The notes under the pieces: generated by a model | The model's database searches: none | The model's input: only the letters and a program-made list of their open reading frames with translations | Told to the model about the DNA's origin: nothing | Made by a program: the position numbers and the translations under genes | Shown here: positions 1 through 6,057 of the stretch, piece by piece | How the letters are laid out: each line of letters starts with the position of its first letter | Position numbering within the stretch: the stretch's first letter is position 1 | Assembly: GCA_910577525.1 (NCBI GenBank) | Contig: CAJTLI010000072.1 | Coordinates: 1-6,923 of the forward strand | Source: an uncultured Oscillospiraceae bacterium | GTDB lineage: Bacteria; Bacillota; Clostridia; Oscillospirales; Oscillospiraceae | Reading direction: 5' to 3' | Length of the DNA: 6,923 nt

Positions 1-1259
1 CCTCCCTGAACCGAATTGATGTAGCCGCCCTGGCCGCTGGGCCCCCGCTCCACCTCCACCTTGAAATTGTACGCAAAGCCGTTTGCGGCGGTCTTATTGG
101 CGAAAATGTGGTTGCCGCCGTTCCTGACCTCGGTGGTGCAGTCCTCCCACATGGGCTCATCGTCCTTAGCGTTGTTCGTCACCTTCACACTGTACTGCGC
201 GTCCGCCGGAATAGAACCGGATACGGACAGGACGCAGATGGTGAGCTGGCCGTCCGCCTCCATGGGCTCGGTCAGGGTGATAGTGGCCCTTGTGACCAAC
301 TTGGTAAAGGTCAGCTTGTGCACCGCCTCCGCTTTGCCGTCGTTGGCGGTGATGGTCAGCACATGTTCCCCGTTGAGCAGCTTGAAAAAGGTGTCGCCGG
401 TCACGTCCACGGCGGCGCTCACGCCGTCCAGCAGGAAGCTGCGCAGGACCACGCCGTCAATGGCCTCCGTCACGGTGACGGCGTCCCCGTCCGCGTCGCT
501 GGCGCTGTACGCCACCGTGAAGCCCTCGCTTTTGGTCCCCAGGCCGGTCCCGCTGTCCGCGCCGCAGGTGATGACCGGGGCCCGGTTGTTGTTCACCGCC
601 CGGGCCGTCCCCGTGGTGTAGCCGCTGACAGCGTCGTAGGCGTCGTAGGACCGGACCCGGTAATTGACGCTGTTCCAGCCCCGGGTGACGGCGTCCGTAT
701 AGCTGGTGTCCGGGCCCTTGTACACCTGGGCCCAGTCCCCAACCTCCGTCTGCCGCTCCAGCTCATAGCCGGTCAGGTTGCCGTCCGGGTCGCTGGCCGC
801 CTCCCACGTCACCGTCAGGGAGCCACCGCCCAGCACCTCGTTCGGGATGGTGATGCTCCCCGGGGCGTTGGGCGCGGTGTTGTTGAACACGCTGACCTGG
901 GCGCTGGTCTTCCATCCGGACTCCAGCCCCTCGGTGTCGTAGGCTTTCACTCGATACATGACGCTCTGGGTCCCGAAGGGCACCAGGTTGGTGGTGCTCT
1001 GGGCAGGCCCCTGGTAGATCTGGGTCCAGGCGGAGCCGCCGTCCACGCTGCGCTCCACCTTGTAGCCCTCCAGGTTGTCCTCAGCGTCGGAGGCCGGGCC
1101 CCACTCCACCGTGACGGTGCTGCCGCCGTTGATCTGGGGCGGGATGGTGATGGAGGAGGGGGCGGTGGGGGCGGTATTGACAAGCACAGTGCCATTGTCG
1201 TTGAAACAGAGGGCGGCGGGAACTGTAAAGGTCGGGCGGGAGCCGTAGTCGAGGTACAA
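1..1259 (-). CDS. FN3-repeat phage tail/surface protein, N-terminus missing, C-terminus outside window
   Basis: This is a minus-strand reading frame open from an in-frame TGA at 1314-1316 to the left edge, so it is partial at its 3' end. Two fibronectin type III domains are clear, at about 1178-880 and 880-585, each with the APxAPxSITIP entry and a GYxxER...YRVxxYD core. An Ig/cadherin-like domain with SASDADGDAV and LTITANDG follows (about 585-300), then a less defined C-terminal domain. Ahead of the first FN3 domain, SRPTFTVPAALCFNDNGTV resembles the end of a DUF6273-type domain, which often precedes FN3 repeats in Clostridia phage proteins (inference from memory). No ATG occurs before 957-959. 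The upstream candidates are TTG at 1257 and GTG at 1185, neither with a visible ribosome binding site, so the true N-terminus has probably been lost at a junction near 1250-1261. The likely role is a structural, binding or tail-tip protein of a prophage. The FN3 call is firm and the phage assignment is moderate. Confidence 0.8.
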   Translation of the reverse strand, partial: MYLDYGSRPTFTVPAALCFNDNGTVLVNTAPTAPSSITIPPQINGGSTVTVEWGPASDAEDNLEGYKVERSVDGGSAWTQIYQGPAQSTTNLVPFGTQSVMYRVKAYDTEGLESGWKTSAQVSVFNNTAPNAPGSITIPNEVLGGGSLTVTWEAASDPDGNLTGYELERQTEVGDWAQVYKGPDTSYTDAVTRGWNSVNYRVRSYDAYDAVSGYTTGTARAVNNNRAPVITCGADSGTGLGTKSEGFTVAYSASDADGDAVTVTEAIDGVVLRSFLLDGVSAAVDVTGDTFFKLLNGEHVLTITANDGKAEAVHKLTFTKLVTRATITLTEPMEADGQLTICVLSVSGSIPADAQYSVKVTNNAKDDEPMWEDCTTEVRNGGNHIFANKTAANGFAYNFKVEVERGPSGQGGYINSVQG

Positions 1260-1260
1260 G

Positions 1261-1271
1261 GATTCTGAATC
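1261..1271. promoter_or_regulatory. Perfect 11-base palindrome abutting the garR -35 box
   Basis: GATTC-T-GAATC is a perfect inverted repeat ending one base before the -35 hexamer at 1272. A second GAATC lies at 1311-1315, and a TGTGAAAA motif follows each copy (1274-1280 with one mismatch at the edge, and 1323-1330). Placement beside the promoter fits an operator for a regulator of garR, but no binding protein is encoded nearby and short palindromes arise by chance. Confidence 0.3.
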
Positions 1272-1300
1272 TTGTGAAAACGAAAATAACTGTTTATAAT
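1272..1300 (+). promoter_or_regulatory. Sigma-A promoter for garR
   Basis: The -35 box TTGTGA (1272-1277), a 17-base spacer and a perfect -10 box TATAAT (1295-1300) sit in a short AT-rich stretch between GC-rich genes. Transcription would begin near 1307, leaving a leader of about 50 bases before the garR GTG. Because the -10 lies across position 1299, the upstream ATG at 1299 cannot be the translation start of an mRNA from this promoter. Confidence 0.85.
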
Positions 1301-1355
1301 GAGATATGTTGAATCAGCCAGCTGTGAAAAAATCTGCTTTTTGGAGGGGTATTTC

Positions 1356-2240
1356 GTGAAAATTGGACTGATTGGCTTAGGTATCATGGGAAAGCCCATG
1401 GCAAAAAACATCCTCAAGGGCGGCTTCTCCGACCTGCTGGTGAGCGATCTAAACAAGGCAAGCGTGGACGAGGTTGTGGCCTGCGGCGCCAAAGCGGCCG
1501 CCAACCGGGAAATCGGCGAGAGCTGTGACGTGGTGCTGACCATGCTCCCCAACTCCCCCCACGTCAAAAGCGTCATGCTGGGCGAGGGCGGCGTGGCCTC
1601 CTATATGCGGCCAGGCACGGTGTTTATCGACATGAGTTCCATCAACCCCGTGGCCTCCCAGGAGATCGCCGCCGAGCTGGCCAAGAAGGACATCGAGATG
1701 CTGGACGCCCCGGTGTCCGGCGGCGAGCCCAAGGCCATTGATGGCACCCTCAGTTTCATGGTGGGCGGCAAGCAGGAAGTCTTTGACCAGTTCAAGCCCC
1801 TGCTGGACACCATGGGCGGCTCCGTGGTGCGCTGCGGCGGTGTGGGCGCGGGCAACACCACCAAGCTGGCCAACCAGATCATTGTGGCCTGCAACATCCA
1901 GGCCCTGGCCGAGGCCATGACTCTGGCCCAGAAGGCGGGGGTGGACCCCCGGCTGGTGTTCGAGGCCATCAAGGGCGGTCTGGCGAGCTCCACCGTCATG
2001 AACGCCAAAGCCCCCATGATGATCGAGGGCAACGACAAGCCCGGCTTCAAAATCGACCTGCACATCAAGGATTTGAACAACGCCCTGGACTGCGCCCACT
2101 CCGTGGGCGCACCGGTGCCCATGACCGCCGCCGTCCAGGAGATCCTCCAGTGGCTGCATAACCACGAGGGCGGTCAAAAAGATCACTCTGCCATCGCCCA
2201 GTATTACGAATACCTCACCGGCATTCAGCTCGGCCGGTGA
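1356..2240 (+). CDS. garR: 2-hydroxy-3-oxopropionate (tartronate semialdehyde) reductase
   Basis: It is predicted to reduce tartronate semialdehyde to D-glycerate with NAD(P)H in the cytoplasm, in glyoxylate, glucarate or galactarate use. The 294 residues match the usual family length and the sequence is closely similar along its length to E. coli GarR as I remember it. Visible family signatures are the Rossmann motif GLIGLGIMGKPM (residues 4-15), the substrate motif DAPVSGGEPKAIDGTL (117-132), the catalytic lysine K170 in GAGNTTKLANQ with N174 (164-174), and KDLNNAL (238-244). The N-terminus MKIGLIG begins at the GTG at 1356, preceded by GGAGGGG (1343-1349) six bases upstream. The frame is open back to an ATG at 1299, but that would add residues the family lacks and lies in the -10 box. 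The downstream glycerate kinase takes its product. NADH versus NADPH preference is not settled; Asp31 after the second beta strand may favour NADH. Confidence 0.95.
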   Translation: MKIGLIGLGIMGKPMAKNILKGGFSDLLVSDLNKASVDEVVACGAKAAANREIGESCDVVLTMLPNSPHVKSVMLGEGGVASYMRPGTVFIDMSSINPVASQEIAAELAKKDIEMLDAPVSGGEPKAIDGTLSFMVGGKQEVFDQFKPLLDTMGGSVVRCGGVGAGNTTKLANQIIVACNIQALAEAMTLAQKAGVDPRLVFEAIKGGLASSTVMNAKAPMMIEGNDKPGFKIDLHIKDLNNALDCAHSVGAPVPMTAAVQEILQWLHNHEGGQKDHSAIAQYYEYLTGIQLGR

Positions 2241-2279
2241 ATCAGGCCGGAAACGGCTGTTACCAGCTTGCCAAAATAA

Positions 2280-2495
2280 GCGGCGGCAATCGCGGTTCCC
2301 ATTGCGGCACAGAGCCTCATCACCATTGGGGGCAGCCAGATGAACACGGTCATGCTGGGAAATTATGGAGAGGCCGCCATATCCGCCTCATCGCTGGCCG
2401 GCGGCGAGGAATTTTTCGTCAGGCAAAGCCGATTTGACGCAGAAATACTTGGCGTATTTCAAGGAAATCCGGCAGGAAAAAGCCCTGCCCTGTGA
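2280..2495 (+). pseudogene. MATE efflux transporter remnant (N-terminal helices 1-2 only)
   Basis: Reading from 2280 gives AAAIAVPIAAQSLITIG, then MNTVMLGNYGEAAISASSLA (ATG at 2340). This matches the first helix and the start of the second of MATE multidrug/cation antiporters, whose usual pattern is ALPIALQ...DTVMLGxxG...SASSLAxQ. An in-frame TAA at 2277-2279 cuts it off from any start. After SSLAG the resemblance stops, and the frame ends at TGA 2493-2495, about 72 codons against some 450 in the full family. The remnant fills the gap between garR and the glycerate kinase. I infer that a MATE gene once stood here or was carried in and deleted. The stretch at about 2410-2495, after the MATE-like part, is not recognised. 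Confidence 0.65.
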
Positions 2496-2506
2496 GGTGA
2501 GATACG

Positions 2507-3823
2507 ATGAACCGAAATTTGAGAAGGGACGCGGACCGCATCATCTCCGCCAGCCTGCGGGCCGTCCTCCCCGACGAGGCTGTTCAGCGGGCGCTGAGGG
2601 AGTTCCGGCCCGGCGCCGGCAGGACCCTGCTGGTATCCGCCGGAAAGGCGGGCTGGCAGATGGCCAGGGCGGCGGCAGACGCCTTGGGGCACGTAGACGG
2701 CGGTGTGGTGATTACCAAATACGGCCATGTAAAGGGCGATATCCCAGGCGTGACCTGCTGTGAGGCGGGGCATCCCGTCCCCGATGAAAACGGTTTTTCC
2801 GCCACGGAGAAGGCCCTGGGTCTGGTGCGGGGCCTGACTGCGGAGGACACAGTGATTTTTCTGCTGTCCGGCGGCGGCAGCGCCCTGTTTGAGAAACCGC
2901 TGATCCCCGGCGGGGAGCTCCAGGACGTAACAAAGCAGCTGCTGGCCTGCGGCGCGGATATTGTGGAGATAAACACCATCCGCAAGCGGCTGAGCGGGGT
3001 GAAGGGCGGGCGCTTTGCCCAGGCCTGTGCCCCCGCCCATATATTCAGCGTCGTGCTCAGCGACGTGCTGGGCGATCCGCTGGATATGATTGCCAGCGGA
3101 CCGGCCTATCCCGATTCGTCCACCGGTGAGCAGGCGCTGTCCATTGCGGACAAGTATGGTTTACAGCTTACGCCGGAGGCCCGCGCCCTGCTGAAGCAGG
3201 AGACACCCAAACAGCTGGACAACGTGACCACGCGCGTCACCGGCAGTGTGCGGGAGCTGTGCGCCGCCGCCGCCAAAGAGTGCGAGGCCCTGGGCTACCT
3301 GCCGGTGTACCTGACCGACCGGCTGGCCTGTGAAGCCAGGGAGGCGGGGGCGTTTCTGGCCGCCATCCTGCGCACCCACGCCGGCGGCGGCAGGCCCTTG
3401 GCCTACATCGCCGGGGGCGAGACGGTGGTCCGCCTGACCGGAAAAGGGCTGGGGGGCCGGAATCAGGAGCTGGCCCTGGCTGCCGCTCCGGGTATCGCTG
3501 GGCTGGATGCCGCCGTGTTCTCCTTGGGAAGCGATGGCACCGACGGCCCTACCGACGCCGCAGGCGGCTATGTGGACGGGGACACGCTGCATGCCCTAAA
3601 GGCTCAAGATATCGAGGTGTCCGCGGCGCTGGCTGACAACGATGCCTACCATGCCCTGAAGGCGGTGGACGGCCTCATTATGACCGGACCCACCGGCACC
3701 AACGTGAATGATGTGGCGGTGGCGCTGCTGGCCGGGAGGCGGGGGCAGGCGGAACGCCCTTCACAATCCCCGTTTACCGGACAAAGAAGGTCAGGAAATG
3801 GAAGCGGGTGCCGCCAAAGGTGA
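2507..3823 (+). CDS. Type II glycerate kinase (DUF4147/MOFRL family), probable altered C-terminus
   Basis: It phosphorylates D-glycerate with ATP; members of this class usually give 2-phosphoglycerate, feeding lower glycolysis. Older annotations call such proteins hydroxypyruvate reductase TtuD. The N-terminal DUF4147 domain includes LLVSAGKAGWQMA (41-53, Lys47) and the phosphate-binding loop LLSGGGSALFEKP (119-131). The MOFRL domain has GKGLGGRNQELALAAA (312-327) and SLGSDGTDGPTDAAGGYVDG (339-358), ending with TGPTGTNVNDVAVALL (393-408). The ATG at 2507 follows GAGGTGA (2494-2500) six bases upstream. Family members normally end soon after the TGPTGTNVND motif. Here about 30 further residues, rich in Arg, Gln, Ser and Gly, run to TGA 3821-3823 over the opposite-strand gene's end, so the natural stop was probably lost at a junction near 3735-3773. 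All recognised motifs are intact, so activity is plausible. It is probably co-transcribed with garR, 266 bases upstream. Confidence 0.9.
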   Translation: MNRNLRRDADRIISASLRAVLPDEAVQRALREFRPGAGRTLLVSAGKAGWQMARAAADALGHVDGGVVITKYGHVKGDIPGVTCCEAGHPVPDENGFSATEKALGLVRGLTAEDTVIFLLSGGGSALFEKPLIPGGELQDVTKQLLACGADIVEINTIRKRLSGVKGGRFAQACAPAHIFSVVLSDVLGDPLDMIASGPAYPDSSTGEQALSIADKYGLQLTPEARALLKQETPKQLDNVTTRVTGSVRELCAAAAKECEALGYLPVYLTDRLACEAREAGAFLAAILRTHAGGGRPLAYIAGGETVVRLTGKGLGGRNQELALAAAPGIAGLDAAVFSLGSDGTDGPTDAAGGYVDGDTLHALKAQDIEVSAALADNDAYHALKAVDGLIMTGPTGTNVNDVAVALLAGRRGQAERPSQSPFTGQRRSGNGSGCRQR

Positions 3824-4643
3824 GGCACATCAGGCAGGCCACGGTGCCCATCAGAATGGCGCTGAGCCAGGTGTTGCCCGTCTTTTTATAGAGGAAGGTG
3901 GAGCCGCCGATGGCGCAGGTCATGCCCAGAGGCATACCCCAGATTCGCTGGGTGTCCAGGCCCATGCCCCAGATCAGGCCGGTGTCCGCCGGGCTTCCCT
4001 CCGTCTGGAGGATCCATTTGACAATTACGACGGCCGTGATGGTGAAGGTCACGACCACGACGTTGAACACCATGCCCAGGATGATGTCCAGGGTTTCGTT
4101 CCCGGTGGAAGGCAGGCGCCGCTCCACATTGATGCCCAGGTTGGACACCACAAAGCAGAGAATCCAAATGATGAGATAGTTCCAGTAATGGGGAATTTTG
4201 TTGAGGGAAATCTCCTTGATGCCGAAGAACCAGGCATAGAAGGAGGTGCCCAGCACAGTCTCCATGAATTGGATATAGGACCAGCCGGTTGCGATCACCA
4301 GCACCGCCAGGAAGAGGGTTTTGAGTATGTACCGCGCGGTATCCCTGCCCTTGAAAGAGGAGGACTCGCAGCCCTCCGGGAGCAGGCCGGTGTCGCTCAA
4401 GCCGAACCCAACCTTTTTCCCCTCGGTGAAGTAGTACAGCAGGAAGCCCAGCACCCCCAGCCCGGCAATGCCCACCATGGCGCCGAAGGCCATGTTGGAA
4501 TAGCCCAGGTTGAAGCTCAGCTTCAGCAGGTTGGCGTAGTGGCTCCCGCCCACCAGGCCGAAGGCGTCGGTTTTCAGCACGATGTAGGGGAACAGAATGC
4601 CCAGCACGACGCTGACGGCCAAACCCGGGCCGCGCAGGTCCAC
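3774..4643 (-). CDS. C-terminal membrane domain of an alpha/beta-hydrolase-like protein, 5'-truncated
   Basis: This minus-strand protein ends at TAA 3774-3776 with FHFLTFFVR. About seven hydrophobic helices can be seen: LAVSVVLGILFPYIVL, AFGAMVGIAGLGVLGFLLYY, TLFLAVLVIATGWSYIQF, YLIIWILCFVVSNLGI, ILGMVFNVVVVTFTITAVV, IWGMPLGMTCAIGGSTFLY and WLSAILMGTVACLMCLTF. Their order, the soluble stretch with RYILKTL before the third helix, and the YKKTGNTWLSA turn before the last recall the membrane half of large Clostridia alpha/beta hydrolases. That is recall, not a search. No hydrolase part precedes it. The apparent GTG at 4641-4643 has no ribosome binding site, and the residues upstream are Arg/Pro-rich with no resemblance to the family. 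I infer a 5' truncation near 4640-4700. The gene converges on and overlaps the glycerate kinase tail by 50 bases. A permease-like integral membrane protein of unknown function is the alternative. Confidence 0.6.
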   Translation of the reverse strand: MDLRGPGLAVSVVLGILFPYIVLKTDAFGLVGGSHYANLLKLSFNLGYSNMAFGAMVGIAGLGVLGFLLYYFTEGKKVGFGLSDTGLLPEGCESSSFKGRDTARYILKTLFLAVLVIATGWSYIQFMETVLGTSFYAWFFGIKEISLNKIPHYWNYLIIWILCFVVSNLGINVERRLPSTGNETLDIILGMVFNVVVVTFTITAVVIVKWILQTEGSPADTGLIWGMGLDTQRIWGMPLGMTCAIGGSTFLYKKTGNTWLSAILMGTVACLMCLTFGGTRFHFLTFFVR

Positions 4644-4674
4644 GTTGCGGGCCAGGGGGCGCGGACGGAGGCAA

Positions 4675-4696
4675 ATACGGGGACCTAGCTCCGTAT
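4675..4696. other. Hairpin-forming inverted repeat between two truncated genes
   Basis: ATACGG (4675-4680) pairs with CCGTAT (4691-4696); one G-T and one G-C pair extend the stem inward to eight pairs. No T tract follows on either strand, so it is a poor terminator. It lies where the hydrolase-like fragment stops and the recombinase fragment begins, so it could be the end of a lost mobile element or a chance structure. Confidence 0.3.
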
Positions 4697-4743
4697 CCGT
4701 AAGACAGTTTGCAGTGCCCTTTGGTCTATGGGCATCACTCGAT

Positions 4744-5016
4744 TTACTTGGAATGCAAGCCCATGAGCTTATCCAATAGGATATAGCCTACAAAATCGTA
4801 GTGGATTTTGATATTGACTCTGCGCTTATCAGATTGCGCTGTAACCTTTTCCAAATAGATGGTTTTCACCAACTCGCGTAAGGCGTAAGGGGTTAGCTTC
4901 TGCGAATCCACGTATTTGCCAATCATCCGAATGAAGCGGTCCGGATTGTCCATCTGTTGGCCCTGCCGGTCAACCTCAACCCTCAGAGATTGAATCTGCT
5001 TCTTTAGTTTCGACTG
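4744..5016 (-). pseudogene. Serine site-specific recombinase, C-terminal fragment (DUF4368)
   Basis: The minus-strand frame from 5016 to TAA 4744-4746 gives 90 residues. It starts with a basic coiled-coil-like stretch, KLKKQIQSLRVEVDRQGQQ, and continues with NPDRFIRMIGKYVDSQKLTP and VNIKIHYDFVGYI. This is the hallmark end (DUF4368) of Tn916/ICE-type large serine recombinases, whose usual pattern is DNVDRFLxLVRKYTDxxELTP...VDIYFNFVG. Full proteins have about 500-550 residues. The catalytic serine domain and zinc-binding regions are missing, so it cannot recombine DNA. A TGA at 5017-5019 ends the frame exactly where plus-strand methyltransferase homology starts, which indicates a rearrangement breakpoint and not a start codon. 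The ATG at 4951 is internal. It is more AT-rich than its neighbours, as expected for imported mobile-element DNA. Confidence 0.75.
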
Positions 5017-5882
5017 TCAAAATTTCTCCAGCGCGGGCCGCCGTGAGGGGCTGGGTGGGGCAAAATCCAGCCTGTTCTTCCAGGCGGTCCGTATCATAGA
5101 GGAAATGAGGGATGCCACTGGAGGTCAATTTCCAACAATCGTTATTTGGGAAAACGTCATGGGAGCTCTGCTATCAGGAAACCGGCTGTATTTTAGAGCC
5201 GTCCTGCAATCTCTCGCAAACACCGAAATTCCAATGCCTGCTTCCGGGCGCTGGGCCAACGCGGGAATGGTGCGAGGCGGAGGGCGTGACGTGTGCTGGC
5301 GTCTCCTGGACGCCCAGCATTGGGCAGACCCCCGGCTGGCCCGGCGTCAACGGGTGTTTGTCGTGGCCGATCTTGGAGGCCGACGTGCCGGAGCGATCCT
5401 GTTTAAGCCCCGCCGCCTGTTCCCACTACCTGCGCCTTGCGGAGACTTTGGGCTGCCCCCCGCCGGAGGCAATCGAATATCTGCTTCTGAAACAGGGGGG
5501 TCGCTACCAGTCGTCCACCCCTTTCAAGGCTACCGTATGCGGGGCGCGGCCAAGGCGGGGGACATCGGGAACTTCTTGGGGAGCTTCGGGAAACCAACTG
5601 ACCCTTTTCCCACTCTGCTTGCCGGAGGGCTGACGGTGTTTGCCCTGTGGCGGGAGGGCCGGGAGGCGGATGGAGTGATCACGTGGCTGACCCCCCACCG
5701 AGGGAGAACGGGCTATGGGCCTGCCCGACGGCTGGACGGCGTTTGGCCACGACGGGCGGCCCATCTCCGCCCGTGCCCGTCAAAAGGCCCTGGGTAACTC
5801 CATCGCCCTGCCCTGCGCGGAGTACATCATGGCGGGAGTAAAAGAGGAATTGGAGGGAGGGAAAAAAGATAGCGATAATTGA
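5015..5882 (+). pseudogene. Prophage-type DNA (cytosine-5) methyltransferase, 5'-truncated and frameshifted
   Basis: C5 methyltransferases transfer methyl groups from S-adenosylmethionine to cytosine in a target site. The first recognisable codons are CQNFSSAGRREGLGGAKSSL (5015-5074), the motif IV active-site region normally written PCQ; the Pro is replaced by Asp, and motif I (SAM binding) is absent. Then come AVRIIEEMRDAT, WENVMGA (motif VI ENV), GRWANAGMVRGGGRDVCWRL, DAQHW, and RRQRVFVVAD (motif VIII region). Near the end are DPFPTLLA and WLTP. At the six-C run 5691-5696 the frame shifts by one extra base; with five Cs the text reads LTPTEGERAMGLPDGWTAFG, then QKALGNSIALP (motifs IX-X), ending at TGA 5880-5882. 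The N-terminal third is lost at the recombinase junction and no upstream start exists (in-frame TGA at 4991-4993). The shift may be mutational or a homopolymer sequencing error. The truncation alone makes activity very unlikely. Confidence 0.85.
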
Positions 5883-5931
5883 AGCCTATGTAGCGAACCT
5901 GGGCAAGTACAACGAGGGCCAGCTTATATGA
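5869..5931 (+). pseudogene. ardA: Antirestriction protein ArdA, N-terminal stub
   Basis: The frame from 5869 encodes AIIEAYVANLGKYNEGQLI before TGA 5929-5931. The stretch AYVxNLGKYNEGxL is the start of ArdA antirestriction proteins, DNA mimics carried by conjugative elements that block type I restriction enzymes. A ribosome binding site, GGAGGGAGG (5852-5860), is spaced correctly for position 5869, but the codon there is ATA, as if ATG had mutated. The frame stops after 20 codons out of roughly 165. It overlaps the methyltransferase end in another frame, so the two were once neighbours in a tight element operon. The match is short but distinctive. Confidence 0.6.
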
Positions 5932-6035
5932 CCGCCGGAGCAAACAAGTTCCTGCGTATCTACTACGGCAGGGTGAAAGAGTATCTGGCCACCCTGGACG
6001 GGAATCCTAAACCCCATTCTGGAGAGCATATCTGA
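5928..6035 (+). CDS. Small ORF of 35 residues, unrecognised, possibly the tail of a broken gene
   Basis: The ATG at 5928 overlaps the ArdA-stub stop and leads to TGA 6033-6035. The product contains FLRIYYGRVKEYLATLDG and a His/Pro-rich end, with a plausible amphipathic helix. No good ribosome binding site precedes the ATG; its frame also runs on from the methyltransferase tail, just past that stop. I do not recognise it. It sits directly before a strong terminator, so it is most likely the 3' end of a gene whose front was deleted together with most of ardA. Confidence 0.3.
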   Translation: MTAGANKFLRIYYGRVKEYLATLDGNPKPHSGEHI

Positions 6036-6057
6036 GCGTTGCTACATACAGCTTGGC

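Noticed and set aside
108..1268. Plus-strand ORF of 386 codons over the left part
   Set aside because: Its product is a Gly/Val/His/Arg-rich composition artefact; the opposite strand in another frame gives clear FN3 domains.
947..1576. Minus-strand ORF crossing the garR start and the FN3 gene
   Set aside because: It ends in a poly-Pro stretch, is out of frame with the FN3 protein and runs antisense to garR; chance frame.
1449..2186. Minus-strand ORF of 245 codons within garR
   Set aside because: Gly/His-rich antisense shadow of a strongly conserved enzyme gene, typical of GC-rich codon use.
2226..2255. CGGCC/GGCCG inverted repeat at the garR stop codon
   Set aside because: Only five pairs with a nine-base loop and no T tract; not a convincing terminator.
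2459..3040. Minus-strand ORF of 193 codons inside the glycerate kinase
   Set aside because: Antisense shadow; the plus strand has all kinase motifs.
3708..4688. Plus-strand ORF of 326 codons opposite the membrane protein
   Set aside because: His/Gln/Gly-rich product with no domain; the minus strand encodes coherent transmembrane helices with family resemblance.
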